Positions 50,198 to 58,647 of a stretch of DNA of 64,000 nucleotides are shown here, piece after piece. Source of the DNA: Oscillospiraceae bacterium (GTDB lineage Bacteria; Bacillota; Clostridia; Oscillospirales; SIG627); the NCBI GenBank assembly GCA_015064635.1, contig SVRV01000006.1, positions 31,494-95,493 on the forward strand. The letters are read 5' to 3'. A program made the translations under genes and the position numbers. Numbering within the stretch: position 1 is the stretch's first letter; each line of letters starts with the position of its first letter. The notes beneath the pieces were generated by a model that worked only from the letters and a program-made list of their open reading frames with translations, did no database searches and was not told the DNA's origin.

Positions 50198-52138
50198 TTA
50201 AAATATTGCGTTAACCACAGAGATAAGTCTCCAGGTGTCGAATACCTTGTGAGTTCTTTCTTCCAACGCATAAGCGGTATTTTTGAAAATTTCTCTTGCT
50301 TCATTAACGGTTTCTTCGTTTGCCGCGGAAATTCTGAGATGCTTTAAGTAGCATGCCTGACTTGCAAGCTCACAGTGATAAGCAAGATATTCCCATGACT
50401 TTTTCTGCGCCTTGTCCATGTCAGCTGCATTTTCAAGCACCTTCGCAACTGTGTCCTTGAAGCTGTTGCAAAGCTCTGCGGCGGCTTTTGCCATTTCAGC
50501 CTTTTTCTCAGCGTTGAGAGAGGCATATTCATCGCGGTTTAACAGCATATCGGGAACAATGAGTGATGATAGCTTTTCAAGATATTCCTTTGCTGTCTTA
50601 TATTCCTTGCCGAAGGTGTCGGAATAGAATTTTTCAGCCATCGCATCATAGTCGCACTTTTTGTTCCAGAGCGCTTCTGCCATTGCGTGCATGGGCAGGT
50701 TTGTGGGGAAGCAGGTTCTCTGAAGCTGGCAGCTTACCATTCCGTTAAGTCCCAGCTTGTCAAGGGTTGCCATATCCTTGAAAAGTATTTTTGATATTCC
50801 CGCATATCCCGGGTCATGGAGATGAGCTGTCCAAAGATGATAGTCAAAGTCAAAGGAGTCATTTACGGGAGTTTGCTTACTCCATTCATTGAACATTGAC
50901 ATGAGAGTTGCAACAGATGTGGGATATTTAACCGCACGGAGGTCAAGCTCGGGAATGGGGTCGGGATTCGACATGTCAACCGATGCAAAGGTCTGTGAAT
51001 ATGAACGGCAGATGGGGGCAAACATCATTACAAATCTGTCCATGTTTTTGATTGATGCATATTCGGGTGCCCAAAGGAGCTCGTGATACACAAGAAATAC
51101 CACTTTTGTCGTGAGTCCTTTTTCTGTCATAACTTCATCAAGACGGTTGAGCATCTCAACATAGAGATCGGAGGGGCGCTTACCTGCGCAGTTCTCACAC
51201 TGACAGTGGTTGTTGTGTGAGTCTGATAGCCAGGTGTGAATATGGGTTACGTCGGGATGCTTTGTGCAATAATCAACTACCGCATTTATGTATGCATCCT
51301 GCGCCTTCAAGTTCGAGTAACAAAGCTCGGTGAATTCAGGTCTTCCGAGCCATATATCACGCTTTCCGTCAACAAGTGCCAGGAACTCACTTTCTTCCTC
51401 TGTAAGCTTTCTTGTGCATGGTTCAAAGGATACTCTGTCTCCAAGTCCGAGATACATCGCAGTCCAGCCGTGTCCCACTCCGTGATACATAAGCGAACGC
51501 TCGGAAATATCTTCTTCAAGCTTTGCCTTTATCTGATATCCGTCAATGTCATATGTTTCTGTTTCACCAAGTGTTGGATTATTGATATGTCTTGTCCATC
51601 TTTCAAAGAAATGAATGGGATTTGCAAACTGGATGAAATATCCGTTCATACCCATTTTGGGTATCCAATCTATCATATTATATACGTGCTCGTAGCTTAC
51701 AGCGCCCTCAATGCAAATGCATCTGTGACGGTAAGAGGGAGCTTCGGAGAGCTTTACCTCACAGCTTTCAAGCTTGAATTCGGGGATAACTTCACCGTCT
51801 CCCGTAGGTCTGATGAAAGCAACGCCAAGCTCGCGGAGAAATCTGTATACCGCAATAAGAACAGCTCTTTCGTTTACACCCGAAATTACACCGATATAGT
51901 CCTTTACATCAATACATATTGCATCGTCGAGATTCTTGTCTGCAACCTCGGGAAATTCAGCGGGTAACTCCGATTCTGTACCTACCCATATATAAGGGCG
52001 AGTGGCATCGTACTTATCACAAAGTCGCTCTTCAACAACGATATCACTGTCTATAAGTCTTAGATATTTTGCAAGCTCTCTTGTCGCAAATTTTAATGTT
52101 TTTGAAGCAGAAAGTCTTGCTATTATGAGTGTTTTCAT
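50198..52138 (-). CDS. DUF4838-domain glycan-associated protein
   Basis: A 646-residue protein. Residues 1-125 resemble the N-terminal domain of GH67 alpha-glucuronidases and GH20 enzymes (KTLKFATRELAKYLRLIDSDIVV, INERAVLIAVYRFLRELGVAFIRPTGDGEVIP). The following barrel-like region contains the DUF4838 signature LSDSHNNHCQCENCAGKRPSDLYVEMLNRLDEVM near residue 315 and VVFLVYHELLWAPE. The C-terminal 150 residues are helical. Members sit in polysaccharide-use loci and are thought to be glycosidases without a proven reaction. It lies upstream of the unrecognised 864-residue gene in the same direction with an 18-nt gap. The only promoter trace is a TATAAT-like box on the minus strand at 52172-52167. 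Confidence 0.75.
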   Translation of the reverse strand: MKTLIIARLSASKTLKFATRELAKYLRLIDSDIVVEERLCDKYDATRPYIWVGTESELPAEFPEVADKNLDDAICIDVKDYIGVISGVNERAVLIAVYRFLRELGVAFIRPTGDGEVIPEFKLESCEVKLSEAPSYRHRCICIEGAVSYEHVYNMIDWIPKMGMNGYFIQFANPIHFFERWTRHINNPTLGETETYDIDGYQIKAKLEEDISERSLMYHGVGHGWTAMYLGLGDRVSFEPCTRKLTEEESEFLALVDGKRDIWLGRPEFTELCYSNLKAQDAYINAVVDYCTKHPDVTHIHTWLSDSHNNHCQCENCAGKRPSDLYVEMLNRLDEVMTEKGLTTKVVFLVYHELLWAPEYASIKNMDRFVMMFAPICRSYSQTFASVDMSNPDPIPELDLRAVKYPTSVATLMSMFNEWSKQTPVNDSFDFDYHLWTAHLHDPGYAGISKILFKDMATLDKLGLNGMVSCQLQRTCFPTNLPMHAMAEALWNKKCDYDAMAEKFYSDTFGKEYKTAKEYLEKLSSLIVPDMLLNRDEYASLNAEKKAEMAKAAAELCNSFKDTVAKVLENAADMDKAQKKSWEYLAYHCELASQACYLKHLRISAANEETVNEAREIFKNTAYALEERTHKVFDTWRLISVVNAIF

Positions 52139-52222
52139 CTTTACTTCTCCTTAATAAAAGTGGTCAATTATAGTTTAGCATTTATTTTGAAAAAATCAAT
52201 AGAAAAGTAAAAAAAGAAATAC

Positions 52223-53503
52223 TTATTTTTGTTTACTGCGTGAAAATGCACCTTTTGTGCCTATTAGTGCAAGTAGTGCGCATGGCAAAAGCCAACCGAA
52301 GCCCATGTGAGAAAGAGGAAGGTATTTAAGAAATGCTACCCGTATGCCAAATCCGGAAATTGCTTCTGCTATTCCGTAGACCAGTGCTCCGCCAACAGAA
52401 AGCCGCCATGAAAGCGGAGTAAGATATTTTCCCAAAAAGCCGAGGAGTACTATTACAAGCACCGGAGGATATATTACAGTCAGCACGGGAGATGCCAGCG
52501 CAACAATCTTTTCTACTCCCATTACAGACAGCACTGCGCTGAAAATGCATATTGCCGTAACGAATACTTTGTAGCTTATCTTGCCTTTTGTAAGTCCCGA
52601 AAAATACTTTGCCGCCGCACCTGTAAGAGATACCGAGGTTGTAAGACAGGCAAGTCCTGCGATTATTCCAAACACCGTAACGCCGAATGTTCCCGGGACA
52701 ATGATTGATACTGCATTTGTCAATAGCTCTGTACGTGGAATACTTACATCGTATAGTGACGATGCTGTTGCGCCCATATACGTTAACCCAAGATATATTA
52801 CAAAAAGTCCGACAGCCGCAAATCCGCAAGCTCCCGATATTACGGCTCTTTTTGCCCGTTTGCTTGAGTGTCCTCTCCTTGAGGCGCTTTCAATGAGCAG
52901 AGTGTCAATTACTGCCATACCGAGAATATCCATAGACTGATATCCCGCACTCAATCCCGATGAAAGGGGAGACAGAATAGCTTTCTCTTTTATTTGGTCG
53001 GAGATAGGGAAGAGTGCTGCTTTTGTTACAAGAAAAAGGAGCCCTATAACCAATACGGGAGTGAGAATTTTACCTACAATGTCAATAACCTTTGTTTCGT
53101 TGAATGCAAGAAGCAAAGTTATAATAAAAAACACTGCACTGAAAAGTGCGGAGGGAATTCTGTCCGAAAGAGGGAGTATGGCAAGCTCAAATGTGGTGGC
53201 ACAGGTTCTTGGTACACTTATCAGCGGCCCGAGGCAAAGTACTATCACGAAGGTAAGAAGAAGTCTTGCTTTATTGCCGATGGGAGATGCGAGAGCCTTA
53301 AACGAGCCTTGATTTACTATGCTGATTAGTGCCAATATCGCAAGTCCTACGTCAGCAATGTAAAAGCCTGTGAATCCCAAAAACCAGTCCGTACCCGATT
53401 CAAGACCGAGGTGAGGTGGAAATATCATATTCCCCGCACCGAAAAGAGTGGAGAATAGTGCCGCACCGATAATGAGTGAATCTGTTATATTTTTCTTTTT
53501 CAT
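52223..53503 (-). CDS. brnQ: Branched-chain amino acid carrier BrnQ
   Basis: A 426-residue LIVCS-family permease with about 12 hydrophobic segments. The N-terminal DSLIIGAALFSTLFGAGNMIFPPHLGLESG is the BrnQ signature, followed by RTCATTFELAILP and LIESASRRGHSSKRAKRAVI. It imports Leu, Ile or Val with Na+ or H+. No T-box is seen. Instead, an inverted repeat covers the leader up to 1 nt from the ATG, and no good Shine-Dalgarno or promoter is visible, so expression may depend on that structure. It is 63 nt from the GH4 stop, past a terminator. Confidence 0.92.
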   Translation of the reverse strand: MKKKNITDSLIIGAALFSTLFGAGNMIFPPHLGLESGTDWFLGFTGFYIADVGLAILALISIVNQGSFKALASPIGNKARLLLTFVIVLCLGPLISVPRTCATTFELAILPLSDRIPSALFSAVFFIITLLLAFNETKVIDIVGKILTPVLVIGLLFLVTKAALFPISDQIKEKAILSPLSSGLSAGYQSMDILGMAVIDTLLIESASRRGHSSKRAKRAVISGACGFAAVGLFVIYLGLTYMGATASSLYDVSIPRTELLTNAVSIIVPGTFGVTVFGIIAGLACLTTSVSLTGAAAKYFSGLTKGKISYKVFVTAICIFSAVLSVMGVEKIVALASPVLTVIYPPVLVIVLLGFLGKYLTPLSWRLSVGGALVYGIAEAISGFGIRVAFLKYLPLSHMGFGWLLPCALLALIGTKGAFSRSKQK

Positions 53504-53504
53504 A

Positions 53505-53534
53505 GTTACACCAACCTTTTATGTTAGTGTAAAC
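53505..53534 (-). promoter_or_regulatory. Inverted repeat at the brnQ translation start
   Basis: GTTACACCAAC (53505-53515) pairs with GTTAGTGTAAAC (53523-53534) with one G-T mismatch and one bulge. As RNA it forms a hairpin that ends 1 nt from the brnQ ATG. It may be an RNA switch or a repressor operator. Confidence 0.5.
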
Positions 53535-53536
53535 AA

Positions 53537-53562
53537 AAAACGGCGGAAAATCCGCCGTTTTT
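53537..53562 (-). terminator. Terminator of the GH4 gene
   Basis: On the minus strand ACGGCGGA / TCCGCCGT with A and T runs on both sides, directly after the GH4 stop. Confidence 0.85.
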
Positions 53563-53566
53563 AAAA

Positions 53567-54958
53567 TTAGATGTTGTACATCTTGAGGTATTCCTTTGTG
53601 TTTTCAATCATCTCGTCGAAGAGCTTTCTTGCATCCTCTGTGTTGATTGTAACGAGCTGGTCATTTGTGAAGGCAGTGAATGCCTTTTCAAGGTCTCTTT
53701 CAAATGCCGCTTCAATTATCATTTCCTGCTGACCGCATACTCTTGAAATGAGAGGATAAATTGACTTGGGAAGGGGACCTGCACAAATGGGCTTAACACT
53801 GTTGTTTGTGAATGCCGCATTTGTTTCAACTACCGCACCCATGGGAAGGTTGGGGATCTGACCCATGTTGGGAAGGTTTACGTTTGTAACAAGGTCGTGA
53901 AGACCGAGAATGGCTCTCATCTGGTTTACGCCTTCTTCGCCTGTGTTGTTAAGCTTGATAGGCTCCTCGCCGCTTCTGAGCTTTTCGCTCTTTTCAAGAC
54001 GCTCCTTGAGGTTTTCCTTTCTCCACGAAACGGGTGTGAGACCGAAGCCCCATTCCTTTACCTTTTCGGGAGATTCAAGATACCACTTGCCCTCACAGTC
54101 CTCTGCAAGGTGTCTGTCACCTGCAGCTGCAATATATCCAAAGCGGTTGAAGAGGTCGAACTTAACCTTGTTTGAACAGTCAAATACATTGTTCATCCAG
54201 TTATCATCCTTGCCCTTGAGGTAGCCTGTTTCGGCATACTTCTTAGCAAATTCCTTATAATCCTCGAAAACGTCGATGTCACGGTATTTAGCCTTTGTTA
54301 TCCATGTGAAGTGGTTGAGACCTGTTACCTCTACCTTTATTTCTTCTCTGCGAGGCTTTTCGATGCCGTGCATTTCGGTTATCATCTGAGCAAGAAGTCC
54401 CTGAGTACCGAATACTTCATGGCAGCATCCGAATGCCTTGATTTCGGGGAACGCCTTGTAAAGCGCTCTTGTACAGATTGTCATGGGGTTGGTGTAGTTG
54501 ATTACCCAAGCATTGGGACAGTACTTCTTTACGTTAAGTGCTATTTCCTCAAACATAGGAATTGTACGGAGTGCACGAATAAGACCACCGGGGCCTACTG
54601 TGTCACCTACAGCCTGATAAATTCCATACTTTTCGGGAGTATGTACGTCGCTTTCCATTTCGTCGAATGTACCGGGAAGGATAGAGATTATAACAAAGTC
54701 AGCACCTGTGAGTGCTTCGCCTGCTGTCTCGTATGCCTTGTAGTCCCAATGTGATTTTGCACCCTCGGCATCATTGTATTTGTTGCCGATTATTTCGTTG
54801 TGCTTTGCCGCTTCAAAGTCGATGTCGTAAAGTGCTACTTCGCCGTTCATATCGTCAGCTGAAGCAAGGTCGCTCATAAGCCCCCATGCCCAGCCTCTTG
54901 AACCACCGCCGACGTAAGCGATTTTTACGCCTTCAACACCCTTATCTGTGTATTTCAT
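53567..54958 (-). CDS. GH4 family NAD/Mn-dependent glycosidase
   Basis: A 463-residue protein. AAAAGGAG sets ATG at 54958; the ORF-track start at 55003 lacks one. GH4 enzymes use NAD+ oxidation at C3 and a divalent metal to eliminate the aglycone. Visible features are the Rossmann start KIAYVGGGSRGWAWGLM, ALYDID (NAD ribose), ADFVIISILPG, VNYTNPMTICTRAL, the metal-binding FGCCHEVFG near 200, and VTGLNHFTWITK. The sequence looks closer to alpha-galacturonidase/alpha-glucosidase members than to 6-phospho-glucosidases, but the substrate is not certain. Divergent from an AraC gene 142 nt away. A TATAAT lies at 54997-54992 (minus) without a -35, which fits an activated promoter. Confidence 0.88.
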   Translation of the reverse strand: MKYTDKGVEGVKIAYVGGGSRGWAWGLMSDLASADDMNGEVALYDIDFEAAKHNEIIGNKYNDAEGAKSHWDYKAYETAGEALTGADFVIISILPGTFDEMESDVHTPEKYGIYQAVGDTVGPGGLIRALRTIPMFEEIALNVKKYCPNAWVINYTNPMTICTRALYKAFPEIKAFGCCHEVFGTQGLLAQMITEMHGIEKPRREEIKVEVTGLNHFTWITKAKYRDIDVFEDYKEFAKKYAETGYLKGKDDNWMNNVFDCSNKVKFDLFNRFGYIAAAGDRHLAEDCEGKWYLESPEKVKEWGFGLTPVSWRKENLKERLEKSEKLRSGEEPIKLNNTGEEGVNQMRAILGLHDLVTNVNLPNMGQIPNLPMGAVVETNAAFTNNSVKPICAGPLPKSIYPLISRVCGQQEMIIEAAFERDLEKAFTAFTNDQLVTINTEDARKLFDEMIENTKEYLKMYNI

Positions 54959-55050
54959 GATATTTTCTCCTTTTATTTTTTGTTTGACAGTATTATACAT
55001 CAATTTATTAAAAAAATCCTTAGTATTTTTGACGAATTTATTTTAAAATC

Positions 55051-55079
55051 TTGATTTTTTTGATGTTTTAATGTATTAT
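55051..55079 (+). promoter_or_regulatory. Promoter of the second araC-family gene
   Basis: TTGATT (55051-55056), a 17-nt spacer and TATTAT (55074-55079), 21 nt before the start codon. Confidence 0.6.
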
Positions 55080-55100
55080 TTTAAGTAAGGAGGTAAGAAA

Positions 55101-55934
55101 ATGATACCGACAATAAAATTCTTGGACGGGAAAGAGTTTTTTTATGAGTACCGTGATACCGATGTTTCGCCTGCTCCGATCATGGGCACACATCACTACC
55201 ACAGGTGGTATGAAATATATTATTTCATTAAGGGCGAATGCAATTACTTCATTGATGGGTGTACATTCACACTTATCCCCGGAGATTTGATTCTTATCCC
55301 TGAAAATGTTATTCACAGGACTCTTTACACTGCGAGCTATGAAAGAAGACTTTTGAATTTCACTCCCCACTTCATTCCCGAAGCACTGATAGGAAACTTG
55401 GACAGCCTGCCGTATCTGTTCAGGAATCCCACTATTTCAAAAGAGGTAAGTCGTATTTTTGACAGTATTGAAAAAGAGTACAACCAATTGGATGAATACT
55501 CCGAAGAAATGCTTACAAGCCTTGTAAAGTTATTGTTTGTTTTGATTGCAAGAAGTGAGAACAAAGCAAATCAAAAAGGTGGAAATTCGGCATTTGTTGC
55601 AGAGACCGTAAAACGCATTTCGAAAGAATTTCAAACCGACATAACGCTCAGTAATGTATCCGCCGATTTTTCTGTGAGTCCCGAGCATCTTTCACGCACC
55701 TTCAAAAAGGAAACAGGATTTGGATTTAACGAATACCTGACACTTGTCAGACTTCAGAATGCTGAAAAGCTTTTGGAAGAAGGGAAGCTTAAGACTGTTT
55801 CCGAAATAGCATATGCCTGCGGATTCAATGACAGCAACTATTTTTCGGACAGGTTCAAAAAGATACACGGCATGTCCCCCTTGAAATTCAGACAAAAATG
55901 CAGAAAAACTATTGAAAAAAGCAAAAATGTGTGA
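55101..55934 (+). CDS. AraC-family regulator with cupin domain
   Basis: A 277-residue regulator. Residues about 25-95 are a cupin sensor domain (GTHHYHRWYEIYYFIKGECNYFIDGCTFTLIPGDLILIPENVIHRT). The C-terminal AraC double helix-turn-helix is ITLSNVSADFSVSPEHLSRTFKKETGFGFNEYLTLVRLQNAEKLL and TVSEIAYACGFNDSNYFSDRFKKIHGMSPLKFRQ. AAGGAGG lies 8 nt before ATG. It is placed between a GH4 glycosidase (divergent) and a sugar isomerase-like gene (downstream, 36 nt), and probably controls both. Confidence 0.9.
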   Translation: MIPTIKFLDGKEFFYEYRDTDVSPAPIMGTHHYHRWYEIYYFIKGECNYFIDGCTFTLIPGDLILIPENVIHRTLYTASYERRLLNFTPHFIPEALIGNLDSLPYLFRNPTISKEVSRIFDSIEKEYNQLDEYSEEMLTSLVKLLFVLIARSENKANQKGGNSAFVAETVKRISKEFQTDITLSNVSADFSVSPEHLSRTFKKETGFGFNEYLTLVRLQNAEKLLEEGKLKTVSEIAYACGFNDSNYFSDRFKKIHGMSPLKFRQKCRKTIEKSKNV

Positions 55935-55970
55935 TAGAATCAAAATACCAAATATACGGAGGAAAGTATA

Positions 55971-56819
55971 ATGAAAATAGGTGTATCAAGTTACAGCTTT
56001 GGAAAATACATAAGAGAAACAGGCTGTGATTATTTTAAGGTTTGCGATATTGCAAAGGAAATAGGCTTTGACGGTATCGAATTTACAGGGCTTGAAGGTT
56101 ATACTACACGCACTGACCTTATTGAGCTTGCAGGAGAAATAAAAGAATATTGTGCGAAAATAGGACTTGAAATAGCCGCGTATACAGTTGGCGCTAACTT
56201 CCTTGCAGAAGATATTGAGGCAGAGGTTGCAAAGGTTTGTAAGTGTGTTGACATTGCCGCAGCACTCGGAGCTCCCGTAATGCGTCACGATGTATGCTAT
56301 GCACTTCCCAAGAAGCATCTTTATTCATACAGAGATGCTATAAAGGATATGGCACCCTATATCAGACGAGTAACAGAATATGCAAAGGAAAAGGGCATTA
56401 AGACCTGTACAGAAAACCACGGATACATATTCCAGAAGCCCGAAAGAGTTGAAGAGCTTATCCTTGCAGTTGGAAGCGATAACTATGGTTGGCTTTGTGA
56501 TATGGGCAACTTCCTTTGTGCTGATACAGATCCCGTACTTGCAGTAGGAATTGCCGCTCCCTATACGTTCCATGTCCATGCAAAGGACTTCCTTTTCAAG
56601 GCAGGAAATGTTGACTGTCCTTCAGGATTCTTTACAACACTTTGCGGTAACCACATCAGAGGAACTGTTGTAGGTCATGGTATTGTTCCCGTTAAGAATT
56701 GCCTTGCTGCTCTTAAGCGTGTAGGCTACGACGGATACGTTTCAATTGAATTTGAAGGCATGGAGGATTGCGTACCCGCAATTCGCGCCGGCTTTGATTA
56801 TCTTAAGAAGAACATATAA
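55971..56819 (+). CDS. Sugar phosphate isomerase/epimerase-like TIM-barrel protein
   Basis: A 282-residue AP-endonuclease-2-fold protein: MKIGVSSYSFGKYI, AKEIGFDGIEFTGLEGY, ALGAPVMRHDVCYALPKKH, a metal-site run KTCTENHGYIFQKPERV near 145, WLCDMGNFLCADTDPV, YTFHVHAKDF and GYVSIEFEGMEDC. The conserved E, D, H and E residues bind a divalent metal for isomerisation or epimerisation. GGAGG lies 8 nt before ATG. It is co-transcribed with the AraC gene. With GH4 it may process the oxidised or released sugar; the substrate is unknown. Confidence 0.85.
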   Translation: MKIGVSSYSFGKYIRETGCDYFKVCDIAKEIGFDGIEFTGLEGYTTRTDLIELAGEIKEYCAKIGLEIAAYTVGANFLAEDIEAEVAKVCKCVDIAAALGAPVMRHDVCYALPKKHLYSYRDAIKDMAPYIRRVTEYAKEKGIKTCTENHGYIFQKPERVEELILAVGSDNYGWLCDMGNFLCADTDPVLAVGIAAPYTFHVHAKDFLFKAGNVDCPSGFFTTLCGNHIRGTVVGHGIVPVKNCLAALKRVGYDGYVSIEFEGMEDCVPAIRAGFDYLKKNI

Positions 56820-56832
56820 TTGATACAATAAA

Positions 56833-56878
56833 TGAAGGGCTGTAAAAACTCTGTTCGAGTATTTACAGTCCTTCCATT
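56833..56878 (+). terminator. Rho-independent terminator
   Basis: AAGGGCTGTAAAaACTC / GAGTaTTTACAGTCCTT, an imperfect stem with a 5-nt loop, followed by CCATTTTTTG, after the isomerase-like gene. Confidence 0.8.
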
Positions 56879-56896
56879 TTTTGTACAAAACAAAAA

Positions 56897-57194
56897 AGAA
56901 CACACAAGGTGTTCTCAGACTGTCGAAAAACACTACATAGCCAAAAAAATGCACAAAAAGCCTTCTCCTGTGGGAGAAGGGGGACCACGAAGTGGTGGAT
57001 GAGGAGTACATTCACTTTATCTAAAAATAGAAAAACAATGTTGTAAAGCGGATATAACACCTCATCCGTCAGCCTTCGGCTGCCACCTTCCCCCACTGGG
57101 GAAGGCTAACAAGAAACCCATCTTTGTTCAATTTGCTGAATTTTCAATTTTACAATTGACTTTATCTACACGCTGAGAACACACAAGGTGTTCT
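56897..57194. repeat. Palindromic repeat element flanked by identical hairpins
   Basis: The core AGAACACACAAGGTGTTCT occurs at both ends (56897-56915 and 57176-57194). Including flanks, the ends form inverted arms CTGAGAACAC....GTGTTCTTTTTT that differ only in the orientation of the 5-nt loop. Inside are CCTTCTCCtgtgGGAGAAGG, ACCACgaaGTGGT, CAGCCttcGGCTG and CTTCCCCcactGGGGAAG. I recall the CTTCTCC...GGATGAGGAG phrase as widespread in gut Clostridia intergenic DNA. No gene lies inside it. It resembles a non-autonomous palindromic or MITE-like insertion into a terminator. Confidence 0.7.
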
Positions 57195-57227
57195 TTTTTT
57201 CTTTGGGGAATGACTGCAATTTTAATA

Positions 57228-57297
57228 AAAGGTTCGCACCTATGCTTTTTGCACCCCCTTTAGAAATGGGTATGAACCTTTTTATAAAGGGGGTGCA
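57228..57297. repeat. Interleaved inverted repeats
   Basis: TGCACCCCCTTTA (57250-57262) pairs with TAAAGGGGGTGCA (57285-57297). A second imperfect pair, AAAAGGTTCGCACC (57227-57240) with GGTATGAACCTTTTT (57269-57283), overlaps it in register, so the two stems cannot form together except as a pseudoknot. It lies 5 nt past the stop of the next gene (minus) and may terminate it. Confidence 0.6.
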
Positions 57298-57301
57298 TTT
57301 T

Positions 57302-58291
57302 TCAATTCAATTCGAAAAATGCCACTCTGTTTTCATTTTCAACATCACCAAAATTGATTGAAAACTTGATGATTTGCCCATATTCCATTTCTATTTCTGT
57401 GATTGGTTGAGTATATGTGGTGGATTCCTTTCTGACACATCTGTGGCTAAATCTGAAGTTTTTTATTGTATTGCCAACAACTCCCTCAAAAAAATCCGAA
57501 ACGTCAACAAGCTCGCTTTCGTCAGGTATTGCATCTACCCAAAAATCGGCAAATTGTGTTGTTCGCAACACTCCGCCATCATATACAAAATACAAATCCG
57601 ATATAAAACAGTTTTCTTTCTTAAAAGTTGGTAAATTCATAGAATAAAAGATAGTTGGATTATCATTGTTAGGAGATGCAAAAACTCTAATTATCTTTTT
57701 GCCAACAGCACACTCGTATGAGTCGATACAGTCGTAAGAGTCCCCTTTGTCAGCTGCCTCATAAATTTTATAAAGTGCCTCATATATATTTCCTAAAGAA
57801 TGGTCTCCTTCGCAACAATCCAAATAACTCTGCTCTGCTCCAACATGATCCCAAGGGGTTTCGTCTTCATCCGCTTTGTCGGAAATTGTGCGGTTTTTTG
57901 CCCCGATATCAAAGAGATGCTTTGTTACTTTAATCATATATCTGTCATGTGTCATAAAGGATAAAGCGTAGAGACATTGGGCACCAAGACATCCACCAAA
58001 TCCATTAATATCAAATCCGTGAGAAACGAAAAAATCAATAATCTCACACATTACGTTTGCTTTGTTTTCTAAAGAAGAACTTTCGTATGGTTTGTTTCTT
58101 ATAGAAAAATAAAATGAATCGTATGCTCTCAGGCTTTCGGAAAGTAGATTTTCATCACGATAGTCATTTAAGGTATTAATATCAATTCCCGAAGCAACTA
58201 TCTTTTTCGCTTCATTCATATCGGGTGAATCCGAATGAAAGACTTCTATCAGGCTGTTTCCAAGAGTGCCAAATCCGTAATCAATTACCAT
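57302..58291 (-). CDS. Hypothetical protein with ankyrin-like N-terminal half
   Basis: A 329-residue cytoplasmic, acidic protein that I do not recognise by name. The N-terminal half has ankyrin-like helices and turns (EAKKIVASGIDINTLNDYRDENLLSESLRAY, EIIDFFVSHGFDINGFGGCLGAQCLYAL, VTKHLFDIGAKNRTISDKADEDETPWDHV). The C-terminal half is predicted beta (GKKIIRVFASPNNDNPTIFYSMNL, FADFWVDAIPDESELVDVSDFF, IEMEYGQIIKFSINFGDVENENRVAFFELN). AAGGAG precedes ATG. It is isolated between repeat zones, with no operon. Similar orphan proteins are often toxin-immunity or stress proteins, but no toxin gene is visible, so no function is assigned. Confidence 0.7.
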   Translation of the reverse strand: MVIDYGFGTLGNSLIEVFHSDSPDMNEAKKIVASGIDINTLNDYRDENLLSESLRAYDSFYFSIRNKPYESSSLENKANVMCEIIDFFVSHGFDINGFGGCLGAQCLYALSFMTHDRYMIKVTKHLFDIGAKNRTISDKADEDETPWDHVGAEQSYLDCCEGDHSLGNIYEALYKIYEAADKGDSYDCIDSYECAVGKKIIRVFASPNNDNPTIFYSMNLPTFKKENCFISDLYFVYDGGVLRTTQFADFWVDAIPDESELVDVSDFFEGVVGNTIKNFRFSHRCVRKESTTYTQPITEIEMEYGQIIKFSINFGDVENENRVAFFELN

Positions 58292-58647
58292 ATTATCACT
58301 CCTTTTATTTGCTTAAATGAAAAAAGTGAAGTTAGGGTAAATAGCTTACGAGACCTTCAAAAATTCAAATAAGCAGTATTTTGTGGCTTTTAAGGAGTGT
58401 GCACTACTCCTCAAAGCCGAAATTTAATATATTTCACTGTCGTTTAGGCATAGCAAAACAGACAGATTGAAACCTCGTTTTGTCAAAGTGAACGCAACCT
58501 GCCTTGAAAATCCGAACTTCACTTTGGCAATTTAGATTATATCATTGTATATTATATCACATTATCTGTCCCATAAAAAGGACAGCAAATTGACACGCCC
58601 CCTGTCATGCATCCAACTTTTTATCAAGGTTAAATTTATCAATTTAG
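58292..58647. other. Gene-free stretch with several inverted repeats
   Basis: No credible ORF. A strong hairpin GGCTTTtaAGGAGT...ACTCCTcAAAGCC lies at about 58387-58421. A 13-bp imperfect inverted repeat, TGTCAAAGTGAAC / CTTCACTTTGGCA, lies at about 58483-58532. CTGTCC/GGACAG flanks an AT-rich loop at about 58566-58585. Two TGATATAAT boxes on the minus strand (about 58534-58557) could be -10 elements for the ankyrin-like gene. Whether a small RNA is made here cannot be judged. Confidence 0.45.

Noticed and set aside
51236-51967. 243-codon plus-strand ORF inside the DUF4838 gene
   Set aside because: Antisense shadow of a well-supported gene, with no ribosome site and no recognisable domain.
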